DNA of 64,000 bases from DAOUJI01 sp965197415. Its GTDB lineage: Bacteria; Chloroflexota; Dehalococcoidia; Lucifugimonadales; JAGWBF01. A model generated the notes under the pieces. It saw only the letters and a list, made by a program, of their open reading frames with translations. It searched no databases and was not told the DNA's origin. Below, piece by piece: positions 44,235-54,233 of the stretch (position 1 is its first letter; each line of letters starts with the position of its first letter). The stretch spans positions 2,108,001-2,172,000 of the forward strand of contig OZ240207.1 in the NCBI GenBank assembly GCA_965197415.1, written 5' to 3'. The position numbers were made by a program, and so were the translations under genes.

Positions 44235-44337
44235 GTCATGACCTCCAACCCGTCATATCCAAGCCTGAGCCTATTATGGCCCCTATCCCCCCATCGTCAA
44301 GCTGGGGAAGGTCGGGCCCAGTAACTGCATTCTGACA

Positions 44338-44367
44338 TTGCTCTCATTACAGGCGGTGTTCTATAAT
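44338..44367 (+). promoter_or_regulatory. Promoter of the 168-aa/DUF1828-type pair
   Basis: TTGCTC (44338-44343) and TATAAT (44362-44367) are 18 bases apart, about 70 bases before the first gene. Confidence 0.55.
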
Positions 44368-44437
44368 GCTATGCACTCTACGCTGCCAAAATCCACACTA
44401 GACAATCGTCTGTGAACAAACGGCAACGCCTGCCGAT

Positions 44438-44944
44438 GTGAACGCTCCAATGCCATGTGATGTTGGCCAGTATTTGGTGGGGACGGATGACCAACCAGTC
44501 TCAGAAGTGGAACGAATAGTTCATCTGAACAGTTTTACATTACCAAGTACAAGTCGTAGGAGACAGAGTGGTCGCGCCTTCATGCCTAAAGGTGCCCTGG
44601 AATTGCCCGTCGTTACTGAGGAAGGTCATCAGCTAAACCTTCTTTCTTACATGCGTAAGGGTGGCGAGCTATACACTGAATTGCACTACGGCGACATCAA
44701 ACTGCGTTCGCTACACACACACGCCGGGCATCGGAACCCAGGCGAAGACCAAGAGATGCCAGACGGACACATGCACTTTCCCACAACGTTATATCCGCTG
44801 ATAGGGTCAAAGAATACCTACGCTTACGAGATTGACTGTCCCAGTATGGACAGCCCAACCGACTTAGTGTCGTTCTTTTGCACGATGCTGGACATCGACT
44901 TAGACTCTCTCCAACTTCATATGGACACCGGCGGCAGGCGGTGA
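44438..44944 (+). CDS. 168-aa protein with paired His motifs (possibly DUF6978-type)
   Basis: The protein contains LHYGDIKLRSLHTHAGHRNPG and MPDGHMHFPT, two HxH-type clusters that could bind a metal. It also has YPLIGSKNTYAYEID and a final VSFFCTMLDIDL stretch. I believe it belongs to the family often encoded next to DUF1828/DUF1829 proteins (perhaps DUF6978), but I cannot confirm. Its stop overlaps the next start (GTGA). GTG 44438 or ATG 44450 may be the start. The pair is AT-richer than its neighbours and looks inserted. Confidence 0.7.
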   Translation: MNAPMPCDVGQYLVGTDDQPVSEVERIVHLNSFTLPSTSRRRQSGRAFMPKGALELPVVTEEGHQLNLLSYMRKGGELYTELHYGDIKLRSLHTHAGHRNPGEDQEMPDGHMHFPTTLYPLIGSKNTYAYEIDCPSMDSPTDLVSFFCTMLDIDLDSLQLHMDTGGRR

Positions 44945-45852
44945 ACCGGATGAACTCTCAGAAGGCACTGGAATGCATACTCAACGAGATAGCCGATGGC
45001 GTAGTAGCCCGTGCTATTTCAACAGAAGAGTGTATTATTCGGATGCCATTCCGCGATGGTGCTGGAGACCCAATAGAGTTATCGGTGGATAGCGATGGAT
45101 CTCAGGCGACAATCGACGATGTTGGTGCGATCGCGGGTCTACTGTTTTCTTTAGGCCAACACACTCATGAGACGCCTGCGTTTAGACTTCTTAAGGCTTT
45201 GGAGAAGGCCCATGAACTCGACATAGATTTCGATTCAGGTTTGGTGAAGGTATCGGTGCCAGAATCAAAGCTTTACGAGGGTATAACAGAACTTACTAAG
45301 GTTATACTCACTTTGCATACAGTGGTGCCCCACATTAGAGTTTCACCGAAACGAATCAAGCCGTTGGGCGCCACTCGACTGAAGTCCAAAATTAGAAGGC
45401 AATATCGAGACTTACAGGTTCTTGACTTGGTCGAACCTGACCTGCAAATAGACGGACTCACGGTCCAAGGCTGGCCCGTCGATTTCCATTGGTCACTGCA
45501 GGCGAATGGCGCTGCATACGATATAGACGTTATAACAACAGACCTGCGTGTTGCCGAACCGCTTGAACGAGCACAGCGAATCGCCGCTTTTTCTATGGAC
45601 ACCCAAGACCGCCACGCTACACACTCGGGTAGCTTAAGAGTGGTCATAGAAACCCCTATAGAAGATCCCAAAGCAGTGGAAGCGGCAGGGTTCATTCGGC
45701 AATATAGCGAGCGTCTCAAATATCAGGTTTTCGATTTCAACCAACCGACTGAGAGAGCCAAGTTTTTCACAACATCTGTAGACGAGTTGACTGGTGAGGC
45801 AGGCACCCACTGGCGAAGATTCTGGAGAGCCAGCCCGAACGTAGTATCGTAG
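44941..45852 (+). CDS. DUF1828/DUF1829-type protein
   Basis: The 303-aa protein has an N-terminal DUF1828-like region (MPFRDGAGDPIELSVDSDGSQATIDDVGAIAGLLFSLG, then DIDFDSGLVKVSV) and a C-terminal DUF1829-like region (DLRVAEPLERAQRIAAFSMDTQDRH, VIETPIEDPKAVEAAGFI, VFDFNQPTERAKFFT). Both domains are of unknown function and often appear in accessory islands. Start at GTG 44941 overlaps the previous stop; ATG 44950 is an alternative. It is probably the working partner of the 168-aa protein. Confidence 0.75.
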   Translation: MNRMNSQKALECILNEIADGVVARAISTEECIIRMPFRDGAGDPIELSVDSDGSQATIDDVGAIAGLLFSLGQHTHETPAFRLLKALEKAHELDIDFDSGLVKVSVPESKLYEGITELTKVILTLHTVVPHIRVSPKRIKPLGATRLKSKIRRQYRDLQVLDLVEPDLQIDGLTVQGWPVDFHWSLQANGAAYDIDVITTDLRVAEPLERAQRIAAFSMDTQDRHATHSGSLRVVIETPIEDPKAVEAAGFIRQYSERLKYQVFDFNQPTERAKFFTTSVDELTGEAGTHWRRFWRASPNVVS

Positions 45853-45985
45853 TGTATTCCCGAATAGCCCCAGGGAACCCATTAGATGCCTGATCCGCCA
45901 GATACACGCGCAGACCTGTCAATCTTGTGGCAGTAAATTTTGGCACTTCCCACTATAATTCTCCCCTTCGTTGCGAGGCGGCGTT

Positions 45986-47203
45986 ATGGCGACAACCGTA
46001 GACGACGACATGCTGGCTCCTGAGGTCCTTACCGACCCCTACACTTACTTTGGGACGCTCAGGGAAACGGAGCCGGTCCACTGGAACGACGCCTTCAAGA
46101 TGTGGATCGTCACCCGCTACGACGACTCGGTTTGGATTGTCCGCCGCCATGAGGTCTTCTCCAACGCCGTGTGGGTGAACGCCAGCGACGACCCCTACCC
46201 TCCCATCTACGAGTCGGACAAAAACATCTACAGGTTCATCCGCGAGGTTTTCGGGGACTGGCTGACCTTCAGGGACCGCCCATCCCACTATGACATCCGC
46301 CGCATACTCCAGCAGTACTTCACCCCTCGCTACATGGAGAAGTGGAGGTCGTTGATACGCTCGACGGTGCACGAGCTGATAGACGACCTACAGGACGCCG
46401 ACAGCATGGACCTGGTGCGGGACTTCGCGGCTCCTCTGCCCACCCTGATGATTGCCAAGATGATGGAGATGGGCCACGAGGACAGGGGTTTCATAAAAGA
46501 CCTGGCCATCAAGCTTACTTTCTTTGGCAGGCCCGAACCCGACAGGATGCAGACCATCTACAACGCCATCGACGAACTTATTCAGTACGTCGAGCCAATG
46601 GTCGAGGAGCGGCTGTCGGAACCCGGCGACGACCTGATTACCCTGCTGGCTTCGGGCGAAAAGAAGGGAATCATGGAGCGGAAAGAGGTGTTGGCCAACG
46701 TCCTGTTGCTGCTCCTGGCTGGGCACGACACCACCATCAACCTCCTTGCAAACGGGACCGTCGAGCTGCTGCGACACCCGGAGGAGTTGGAGAAGCTGCG
46801 GGAGAACCCGGAACTGCGGGTGACCGCCACCGAGGAGTGCCTTAGGTACGAGCCGCCGGTGAAAACGGTCCAGCGGGTGGCCATGCAGGACACAACAGTC
46901 GGAGACAAGCTGATACGGGAAGGCGACTTGATCAGATGGTCGCCGTCGTCGGCCAACCGTGACCCGGAACATTTCGACGACCCGGAGAGGTTCGACATCA
47001 GCCGCAACCCCAACCACCATCTGACGTTCAGCGCGGGAATCCACCACTGCCTTGGGGCATTCATGGCCCGATATGAGGGTCAGGAGGCCTTCAGCGCGCT
47101 GGCCGAGCGTCTGCCCAACCTGGAGCTGGTCGACAACAAGATCGAGTACGAGCCTACGATTACGAACCGGTCACCCATGTCGGTGCCGGTAAGATGGGCT
47201 TAG
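45986..47203 (+). CDS. Cytochrome P450
   Basis: The 405-aa enzyme has the I-helix O2-binding AGHDTT at 245-250, the ExxR motif in TEECLRYEPP, and the heme loop FSAGIHHCLG with Cys355 as the heme ligand. It is a soluble bacterial P450. Redox partners are not encoded nearby. ATG 45986 follows GAGGCGG. Just after the stop lies a 25-base remnant of an SDR gene end (47207-47231), so the P450 was once next to the SDR array now found at 50-52 kb. Confidence 0.94.
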   Translation: MATTVDDDMLAPEVLTDPYTYFGTLRETEPVHWNDAFKMWIVTRYDDSVWIVRRHEVFSNAVWVNASDDPYPPIYESDKNIYRFIREVFGDWLTFRDRPSHYDIRRILQQYFTPRYMEKWRSLIRSTVHELIDDLQDADSMDLVRDFAAPLPTLMIAKMMEMGHEDRGFIKDLAIKLTFFGRPEPDRMQTIYNAIDELIQYVEPMVEERLSEPGDDLITLLASGEKKGIMERKEVLANVLLLLLAGHDTTINLLANGTVELLRHPEELEKLRENPELRVTATEECLRYEPPVKTVQRVAMQDTTVGDKLIREGDLIRWSPSSANRDPEHFDDPERFDISRNPNHHLTFSAGIHHCLGAFMARYEGQEAFSALAERLPNLELVDNKIEYEPTITNRSPMSVPVRWA

Positions 47204-47533
47204 ACAGCGGTCAGTTGGCCCGCATCCCGCCTAACCATATATAATCAAGATCCTTCGTGTTCCGGTTCAGCTTGGAGCTCAATCAACTATGCGCGGCAGG
47301 CTTGTCCCGTTGCTCAACGCGTCGGGGTTCCTCCACGACGATGCAGTCAAGGACGCACGGCTGAAGAGGCGACACCAGAGAGCACTCCAACATCAACACC
47401 TATCCCCGTGCCCAACGAAACGTTCATGTCCGTCAGAGAACGTTCTTTCTGGTTGAGAAGATCCATTGTCGATCGTAGCACGACGGGGGCGTTGAAATAG
47501 GGGAACTTTTTCTTGAGACGCTACGTCATATAA
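47204..47533. other. Intergenic region with SDR remnant
   Basis: Apart from the SDR 3'-end remnant (47207-47231), I recognise no gene in these 330 bases. A perfect 10-bp palindrome AGAACGTTCT is at 47437-47446. Confidence 0.5.
47207..47231 (-). pseudogene. Remnant of SDR gene 3' end
   Basis: These 25 bases are identical to the last codons and stop (GGMRAN-stop) of the SDR copy ending near 51492. They lie directly after the P450 gene and then break off. They are probably one edge of a disrupted SDR copy whose other part is at 50487-50641. Confidence 0.65.
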
Positions 47534-50170
47534 GTGGTGCGATCACTGACACGTGCGGGGAGAATGGCGCACCAGGACGGTTATTCGATGAGGCTTGCCA
47601 CCAAAGAAGCAGGATCGAGACGACGGCTCGGAGTTCCGGGACTTGGCATCATCGGAGGACTGTTGGTTCTCCTGATAGCAGCCGCAGCAGGATGCGACGA
47701 TGCTAAGCCTAGCGCCACGGTAGAGCCCACGGTTCCCAATTCTGTACCAGTCGCCACTCCTGCGGCTTCCGTTACTGCACCCTCGTCGCCGCTGCCTGTC
47801 GACGCTGCGGACGTCGAAGTCGTATACGCGTCCCGCGAGCGCCAACCTCCATTCTTGTCTCCGGGGGACTACGACCCGCTGTGGGGAGACCTCGACGCTG
47901 ATGCACCGATCATCCACCGGTTGCTCCGTGCGATAGCGGAAGGAACGCCTGTGGAGATGGATGAGGAACTCATCGGAGCCTCGGATCGTAGCCTAGCCAT
48001 GAACGTCAGGTTTCGTAGCGGCGCAACCTGGTCGGTCCGCCAAGTGAGGAGGTGCAAACTCACATCGGAAGGTAGGATGACAACCTGCCTGCTTGTGCCC
48101 GACTATTGGCAGTTGCTCCACCGCAACGAGGTCGTCGTGTCGACCGCGCTGACCGAGTGGTTCGAGCGCGTCCAAGAGTACATGCCAAGGGTCGAGTACT
48201 TCGAGCTACTCCCAGCCCCGATAATTCTTAGTGAGCGGTTCGCCATCTCCGGAGCGGGCTTTTATGAGGGAGAGAGAGTTGAGCTGAGCATCGAGTTCTC
48301 GGACGGGAGCGTGCTGCCTCTAGGCAAGGCACCGCTGGACCATGGTACGTTCCGTTGGGATGGGGGGATTCTGGAGAAGGCCCCCACCGGTCGATCTAAA
48401 GTCGGGATGCGGGTCTTGGAGGGCATGAAAAACGTGTGGGGCGTGACCGTGTCTGTCACCATTGTTGCACCGTCCAGGGCGGGCACCGCGACACCGCCAC
48501 AGAAGCCAGTAGAGACTGAATACAGCGCGGCCGATCTAGCCGCGTGGTATGAGAGCCTGAGTGACATCATCTGGGAGATCCCAGGCATTGCCTGGACCAA
48601 CCTGAACGAAGCGATGAACCGCATCGACATCGGCCTGTATCCACGGCGCGGAGCACGTGATGATTTGGAGAGAGTCTTAGCGGCGCTGGATGTCCCCCGG
48701 AAAGCAATTGTGATTGAGGATGGATGTGAGGACGTTAGCCAATGGCCTCATGAGGTCGAGAAGTCCGCCGAGGTAGCGTCCCTTCGAGCGTTCGGTCACC
48801 GCCTGGAGGCCGTATCTCAGGTCGCCTATGGGGATTCGGTGCCTATAAAGCTGACCTTGCAGAACATCAGTGACGAACCGGTGGCCTTTGTTCTCGGGGG
48901 TAAGCCTGCCTATGACTTTGTTGTCACGACGCCTGACGGCGAAGGGGTGTGGTTCTGGAAGTGCGGCAAGATCACCAATAACGTCCTTGATGGTAAATCG
49001 CTGGACCCTCGGGAGAAGTTGGAGTTCATCGGCGAGTGGGAGCAAGTGAACAACCGGGGAGAGCCCGTTCCCCCTGGCACCTATATAGTACGCGGTGTTT
49101 TGAAGTTGGGACTGCTTGATTCGGGGCCACCTGTGGCGCTTGTGACGGAGATCCAGGAGCTGGAGGTGCTCAGCGGAGGCGTGGAATCGACCCCCACCCC
49201 CACTCCTACACCGGAGCCCATTTTGCTCGGCAGCGCGTCCAAGCCGCCGGAACACATCAGGCTCGTCCTCGACGACGGGATCGTAGTTGCTTTCGCCGAC
49301 GACCCGAGTCTTGGCCGTATAGCCTATGTCACCCACGTGCCGTCGGGCGCTCAGATCGTACTCGACCGGGAAGGGAAGGTGATAGAGCGGCACGATTCTC
49401 CAGGGGTTGGCAGCGATTTGCTTGACGCGACATTGAAAGACGCCGACTCCATGGCGAAGATACAGCGAAGCCTAAGGTATGAGGAAGTCCTGCTTTGGGA
49501 CCCCATGACAAACTGGGTCAACGTAATCCACTTCGGAGGCGCTTCATATCACCCGGCACTGGGACGTGCCGATCGCGCATCAACTGGGGGGATGGAGCTG
49601 GACCAATCCGAGCTGGGACCGGTTGTCTATCGGGTTGCCTTCTGTCTTAGCTGCAACATAGATACGCCGGTGGGCTATCAGGTCCAGGACGGGGATGCTA
49701 CCTTCCTGGACCCGGGCACTGCCATTTACGGCGTTAACGGCTACGACCCTTCAGAGCGGCTCGCCGCCATTGTGTATGGTGAAGTGGTGTTGTACGACAA
49801 CTTCGAACTCCGCTCCGTTTCAGCACCGGAGCTGGCCGAAGTCTACGCGGCTAACCCTGCTGGTGCAGACGCTGAGTATCGTGGCCGAGACCTGTCAGTG
49901 ACGGGCACGGTCCATTCTGTCACACAACTCTTCCCGAACTCGGCGCTCGTTGTTTTGAGAGGGAACGACAAGCTAAACGTCGGTTGCTTCCCCGGAGCAT
50001 GGGCGGACTATCGAGACCTTAGCGGCCCGGTGACCATGTTCGGTGTGGGCGAAGGGCTAGACTTCAGCATGGGCTTTGCCAACGGAATTGTTAACCTGAG
50101 TCACTGCGAGGTGGTTCGCCCGGGAGAGGCCATGCCCGTTGGACGGCCTTCTCCTAAGCCAACTCCGTAG
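47534..50170 (+). CDS. Large lipoprotein with BsuPI and OB-fold (tRNA_anti-like) domains
   Basis: The 878-aa protein has a signal with lipobox (LIAAAAGC) and a Thr/Pro linker. A middle region is unassigned. A BsuPI-type immunoglobulin-like domain spans about 430-550 (VPIKLTLQNISDEPVAFVLGGKPAYDFVVTTPDGEGVWFW, PVPPGTYIVRG). A second TPTPTPTPEP linker follows near 557. A C-terminal tRNA_anti-like OB fold covers about 770-860 (DAEYRGRDLSVTGTVHSV, NVGCFPGAWADYRDLSGPVTMFG). It should be a surface protein; its ligand is unknown. Starts at 47534 (GTG), 47564 and 47588 (ATG) are all possible. It sits inside what used to be an SDR tandem array. Confidence 0.7.
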   Translation: MVRSLTRAGRMAHQDGYSMRLATKEAGSRRRLGVPGLGIIGGLLVLLIAAAAGCDDAKPSATVEPTVPNSVPVATPAASVTAPSSPLPVDAADVEVVYASRERQPPFLSPGDYDPLWGDLDADAPIIHRLLRAIAEGTPVEMDEELIGASDRSLAMNVRFRSGATWSVRQVRRCKLTSEGRMTTCLLVPDYWQLLHRNEVVVSTALTEWFERVQEYMPRVEYFELLPAPIILSERFAISGAGFYEGERVELSIEFSDGSVLPLGKAPLDHGTFRWDGGILEKAPTGRSKVGMRVLEGMKNVWGVTVSVTIVAPSRAGTATPPQKPVETEYSAADLAAWYESLSDIIWEIPGIAWTNLNEAMNRIDIGLYPRRGARDDLERVLAALDVPRKAIVIEDGCEDVSQWPHEVEKSAEVASLRAFGHRLEAVSQVAYGDSVPIKLTLQNISDEPVAFVLGGKPAYDFVVTTPDGEGVWFWKCGKITNNVLDGKSLDPREKLEFIGEWEQVNNRGEPVPPGTYIVRGVLKLGLLDSGPPVALVTEIQELEVLSGGVESTPTPTPTPEPILLGSASKPPEHIRLVLDDGIVVAFADDPSLGRIAYVTHVPSGAQIVLDREGKVIERHDSPGVGSDLLDATLKDADSMAKIQRSLRYEEVLLWDPMTNWVNVIHFGGASYHPALGRADRASTGGMELDQSELGPVVYRVAFCLSCNIDTPVGYQVQDGDATFLDPGTAIYGVNGYDPSERLAAIVYGEVVLYDNFELRSVSAPELAEVYAANPAGADAEYRGRDLSVTGTVHSVTQLFPNSALVVLRGNDKLNVGCFPGAWADYRDLSGPVTMFGVGEGLDFSMGFANGIVNLSHCEVVRPGEAMPVGRPSPKPTP

Positions 50171-50486
50171 GCGTTTAGACACTGATATAGTCACGTCCGT
50201 GATGGAAAAGAACGGCGTGAACTCATAGTGTTCACGTTCTGCGAACTCTGGCACATGAGCCCTGGCGCCACGCCTGGCTTTGGCTGGGTTCCCAGCGTCG
50301 TTCAACTATTGTCCACCAGATTCAAGAGCATCGGGCTTGCAGGCTGAGCGGTCGGAGGCAAGACACCTTCTTGACCGCCAGGCGCTGAAGAGTTAACCCT
50401 CTAAATGCTCGCTTCCATACGGCAGAAAGGCGGCAGCGTCACCTCCGCCACAGCCCCAGGGTGAGCACCCGGTGGAGCCATCGCCA
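50171..50486. other. Intergenic region
   Basis: I see no gene in these 316 bases between the lipoprotein gene and the SDR fragment. It includes a GTGAAC-TCATAGT-GTTCAC inverted repeat at about 50217-50235. Confidence 0.45.
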
Positions 50487-50641
50487 CAGCGACGTCCGGT
50501 CCCAGTCGTCAGCCGTGGTCTCCTCCAGAGGTTTGGGGATGGTCATTCCGGCGTTGTTGACCAGGATGTCAAGCTTGCCGTATTTGCTTCCGGCCCGATC
50601 GACGACGGAGCACCAGTCGTCCTCGCTGGTGACGTCCAGAT
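50487..50641 (-). pseudogene. Internal fragment of an SDR gene
   Basis: The fragment encodes LDVTSEDDWCSVVDRAGSKYGKLDILVNNAGMTIPKPLEETTADDWDRT, which aligns with the middle of the intact SDR just upstream on this strand (50661-51419). It lacks the cofactor-binding N-terminus and the whole catalytic C-terminal half, so it is a dead copy. Sharp breaks at both ends point to recombination between tandem copies. Confidence 0.85.
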
Positions 50642-50660
50642 GAATGGACATATCCAGTGG

Positions 50661-51419
50661 TCAGTTGGCCCGACTGCCGCCGTCGATGACCAGGTCGGAA
50701 CCGGTAATCCATTCGGCGTCGTCGGAGGCAAGGAACAAGACTCCCTTGGCGATGTCCTGAGGATGCCCCACCCGGCCCAGAGGCACGGATTCTACGAATT
50801 GCTGTCTACTCTCCGGGGAGTCTCCTATGGACCACCACAGGATGGGAGTGTCCACGGGGCCGGGGAAGATGGCGTTGCAGCGTATCTTGTCCGGGGCGTA
50901 TTTCAAGGCGGTTATCTTGGTGAAGTTCTGGACGGCGGCCTTGCTGGGCCCATAGGAGCCTATGAAATGGCTTGTGCCGCCCAAGGCTGCGCCGGACGAT
51001 ATGTTGACTATGGCCCCGCCGCCGACTTTCTTCATGGCCTCAACGGCGTACTTGGTGCCCAGGAAGACTCCTTTGGCGTTCACGTCCATGGTCCGGTCCC
51101 AGTCGTCAGCGGTGGTCTCTTCCAGGGGCTTGGGGATGGTTATTCCCGCATTGTTGACCAGAATGTCCAGCTTACCGTACCTGGTTTCAGCCAAGGCGAC
51201 GATGGTTCGCCAGTCGTCCTCACTGGTGACGTCCAAGCGGTGGTAGGAGACGTCTCCGCCAGTTTCGGCCAGTTCGGCTTCGACCTTCCGACCAAGCTCG
51301 TCCCGCACGTCCCCCAAGAGCACTTTGGCCCCTTCCTGGAGGAAGAGGCGGGCCTCCTCGAACGCAATGCCTCCGGCCCCGCCGGACAGGATGGCCACCC
51401 TACCGTCAAGTTTACCCAT
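50661..51419 (-). CDS. SDR-family oxidoreductase, intact tandem copy
   Basis: The 252-aa enzyme is complete: LDGRVAILSGGAGGIAFEEARLFLQEG (cofactor site), DVTSEDDW, NNAGITIPKPLEETTADDWDRTMDVNAKG and VNISSGAALGGTSHFIGSYGPSKAAV, ending VIDGGSRAN. The catalytic Ser-Tyr-Lys is present (ISSG...GSYGPSK). It is flanked by two dead copies of itself. ATG 51419 follows AAGGAGG (about 6 bases). It is a typical classic SDR acting on an unknown alcohol or ketone. Confidence 0.92.
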   Translation of the reverse strand: MGKLDGRVAILSGGAGGIAFEEARLFLQEGAKVLLGDVRDELGRKVEAELAETGGDVSYHRLDVTSEDDWRTIVALAETRYGKLDILVNNAGITIPKPLEETTADDWDRTMDVNAKGVFLGTKYAVEAMKKVGGGAIVNISSGAALGGTSHFIGSYGPSKAAVQNFTKITALKYAPDKIRCNAIFPGPVDTPILWWSIGDSPESRQQFVESVPLGRVGHPQDIAKGVLFLASDDAEWITGSDLVIDGGSRAN

Positions 51420-51491
51420 GCCGGACCTCCTTCACGGGTGCATGCCAGATTCAAATCAGCAGTCTAGGCACACATTGGACTTAGCCGGCGG

Positions 51492-52254
51492 TCAGTTGGC
51501 CCGCATCCCGCCATCAATGACCAGGTCGGAGCCAGTGACCCATTCAGCGTCGTCGGACGCCAGGAACAGCACACCCTTGGCTATATCCTGAGGAAGTCCG
51601 ACCCGACCCAGGGGCACCGATTCTACTGCCCACTTCCTAGTTTCCGGGGTGTCTCCTATGGATGCCCACAGAATGGGCGTGTCTATGGGGCCGGGGAAAA
51701 CGGTGTTGCAGCGTATCTTGTCCGGGGCGTATTTCAAGGCGGTTATCTTGGTGAAGTTCTGGACGGCGGCCTTGCTGGGCCCGTAAGAACCGAGGAAATG
51801 GCTTGTGCCGCCCAACCCTGCTGTGGAAGCTATGTTGACGATGGCGCCGCCGCCGACTTTCTTCATGGCCTCAACTGCGTACTTCGTGCCAAGGAAGACG
51901 CCCTTGACGTTGATGTCCATCGTACGGTCCCAATCATCGACGGTGGTCTCTTCCAGAGGCTTGGGAATGGTTATTCCGGCGTTGTTGACCAGGATGTCCA
52001 GCTTGCCGTACCTGCTTTCAGCCAGCCCGACGATGGCTGACTCCAGTCGTCCTCGCTGGTGACGTCCAAGCGGTGGTAGGAGACGTCTCCGCCGGTTTCG
52101 GCCAACTCGGCTTCCGCCTTCCGACCCAACTCGTCCCGGATGTCCCCCAAGATCACTTTGGCCCCTTCTTGTAGGAAGAGGCGGGCCTCCTCGAACGCAA
52201 TGCCTCCCGCCCCGCCGGACAGGATGGCCACCCTACCGTCAAGTTTACCCATGC
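51492..52254 (-). pseudogene. SDR-family oxidoreductase, frameshifted tandem copy
   Basis: The gene is a close paralogue of the intact copy (same LDGRVAILSGGAGGIAFEEARLFLQEG start and GGMRAN end). Near 52033-52040, just after DVTSEDDW, it has two extra bases relative to the intact copy, so the frame is lost for the remaining two thirds. Both halves are otherwise undamaged (the second runs from 51920 to 51492), so the mutation is recent or is a sequencing error. Confidence 0.85.
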
Positions 52255-52289
52255 CAGACCTCCTTAGCGGTAATATCTGCGCAACGTGC

Positions 52290-52320
52290 AAGGCGCCTGG
52301 GCAGACTGCCCAGGCGCCTT
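52290..52320. terminator. Strong hairpin between SDR and binding-protein pseudogenes
   Basis: AAGGCGCCTGGGCA-GAC-TGCCCAGGCGCCTT is a perfect 14-bp stem. It lies 32 bases past the end of the binding-protein pseudogene on the minus strand and probably terminated its transcript; the T-run is short. Confidence 0.65.
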
Positions 52321-52351
52321 AGATGCTGAGTTAGCGTATCTCTGCTCCCGG

Positions 52352-54182
52352 CTACTTACAAGAAGGACACCAGACATGCTCCTGCTTCAAGTGACCGAGG
52401 AGGGTTGCAGGGGTATTAAAGCCTTTGATCCTACTGTTTACCAGCCAGCCCCTCATCGGGTAGTAAATTAAAGGCCAGGCGTTGTCGTTAAGGAGGGCTT
52501 CGTTTGCCTGCCTGAGTCAGCTCCTTCTTCTCTTCAGGAGTCTTGGCCCGTGCGATCCGAGTCCCACAGGGCGTCGGCATCGGGGTTGATGAAACCGGAG
52601 ATCTCAAACCCGCGACCGCCCTCCTGCCACGACGCGCCAATGCCGGCAGGATCAGGGATGGCAAAGGAGTTTGCCTCAATGGCTATCTGATACTGCCTTG
52701 TCCTGATGAAGTCAGTGCCAGCGTTGAACTCCATGGAGTTGAGTGTTACGTCCCAGCCCAGGTAGTCTTCCAACTGCTCTTTGACCAGAACGGCCAGGTC
52801 GCAATACTCGATTACGATGGAGCAGGTCAGGGTTACCTCGCTGCCATCGCCCCAGCCGACCGATTCAGCCAAGCTTTTTGCCTCGGCTATATCGTCCGGG
52901 TGCTTCGTGGCCCGGGTTATTAGGGTCTTCCCGGAAACCGGGGAATCTGGACAGCCTCCTCACAGGTGTAGCTCCATGCGAAGTCGCAGGGGAAGGGAGT
53001 TCCGATGCGGTTACCGCTGCCAAAGGTCTCTATGAGGGGTTGCCTATGAAGAGCCAGCATCAATGCGCGGCGCACTTCTGGGATGTTGCCGGGTTCCATG
53101 CCGACGTTCATAGCCACGCCCAACTGGTATAGTGGTCCTCCGATGTAATTCGTCAGCTTGTCAGGCTGTTCTTCGGCAAGCTTGACAGTATCTTCAAAGC
53201 TCAGGTTGTTAATTCCCGTATCAGGCATCAGGACCTGGTCGGTCTTGTAGGCCGCGATCACGGCCGAGGCATCGGCCAGAATAAAGTGGATGAGCCCGTC
53301 TACGTAGGGCTTGCCCTTTTTGAAGTAAAGGGGGTTCCGCTCGTCTACGCTTTTAACGTCCTGCTCGTACTCCACCAGTTTGAAGGGACCGGTGCCGACC
53401 ATGTCGTCCGTGTTGCTCCACTCGGGGATCCGGCCCTCACGGAAGAGGTGAAACGGCAGGATTCGTATATGGTTGTCGGCTATGACCGTCAGCAGGAGGG
53501 GGGATGGGAAAGTCGCCTCGATCTCGACGGTTAGATTGTCCACCAACCGGGCCCCTTTGTAGAATGTCTTCATTACGGAGCCATAAGTGCCTGCCGGAGC
53601 CGTCTTCAAGAGCCCCCGGAGCTCGGCGTACTCGTCGGGCAGGTCCTGAGGGTCCAGCATCGCTATCAAGCTCAGCACCACATCCTCAGCTCCCACGGGC
53701 TTGCCTTCATGAGACACTATCCCTTCGTGGAGATTGAAGGTGTAGAAAAGGCCATCTGCAGATACCGTCCAATCCTTAGCCAGGTCTCCGGCGATGTCTA
53801 GCGTGTCGGGGGTTTCCGGGTCCAAGTGAAGTATAGAGTTGGTCAATGGCGCCTCATGGGATGCTCCCGTTAGCAGTGTGCCGCCGAATCCCGCGATACC
53901 TGTCTGCGGGGAGCCGAACGCCATCAGGGGAATTACTCCGCCCCGTTCGTCTGCATCCGGGCCTGGCATTGCCCCCGTCTCCGCAGGAACTGCGGTTGGA
54001 ACGGGTGTGTCGGTAGGTTCGGCCGGTACGGGTGTGTTGGTGGCTTGGACCGGTACGGGTGTGTTGGTGGCTCTAGGAGTGGGCGTCTCCTCATCACCAC
54101 ACGCAACCGAGACGAGGGCCGCCAACATCAACGCGGCTAGTAGAATCAGAAACGGCTTAAATCGACTCATTGGGTTCATCAC
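52352..54182 (-). pseudogene. ABC transporter family 5 substrate-binding lipoprotein, frameshifted
   Basis: The first 420 residues are intact: a signal and lipobox (LVSVAC), a Thr/Pro linker (TNTPVPAEPTDTPVP), and a family 5 binding domain up to PFPCDFAWSYTCEEAVQIPRFPG. The frame is then lost near 52920. Homology continues in a second frame (DIAEAKSLAESVGWGDGSEVTLTCS...ADALWDSD), in a third from about 52553 (ARAKTPEEKKELTQAG) and in a fourth from about 52500 (EALLNDNAWPLIYYPMRGWLVN...), ending at 52352. At least three frameshifts make it a pseudogene, unless the read is poor here. The permease genes lie divergently at 54384. Confidence 0.85.
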
Positions 54183-54233
54183 GCTACCCCCGTACGGAAA
54201 GATGGAACTGTGCTGCTATAGGTACAGCCGAGG

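Noticed and set aside
47437..47446. AGAACGTTCT palindrome resembling a LexA box
   Set aside because: It lies about 90 bases upstream of a lipoprotein gene without SOS relation, and the match to any known consensus is loose.
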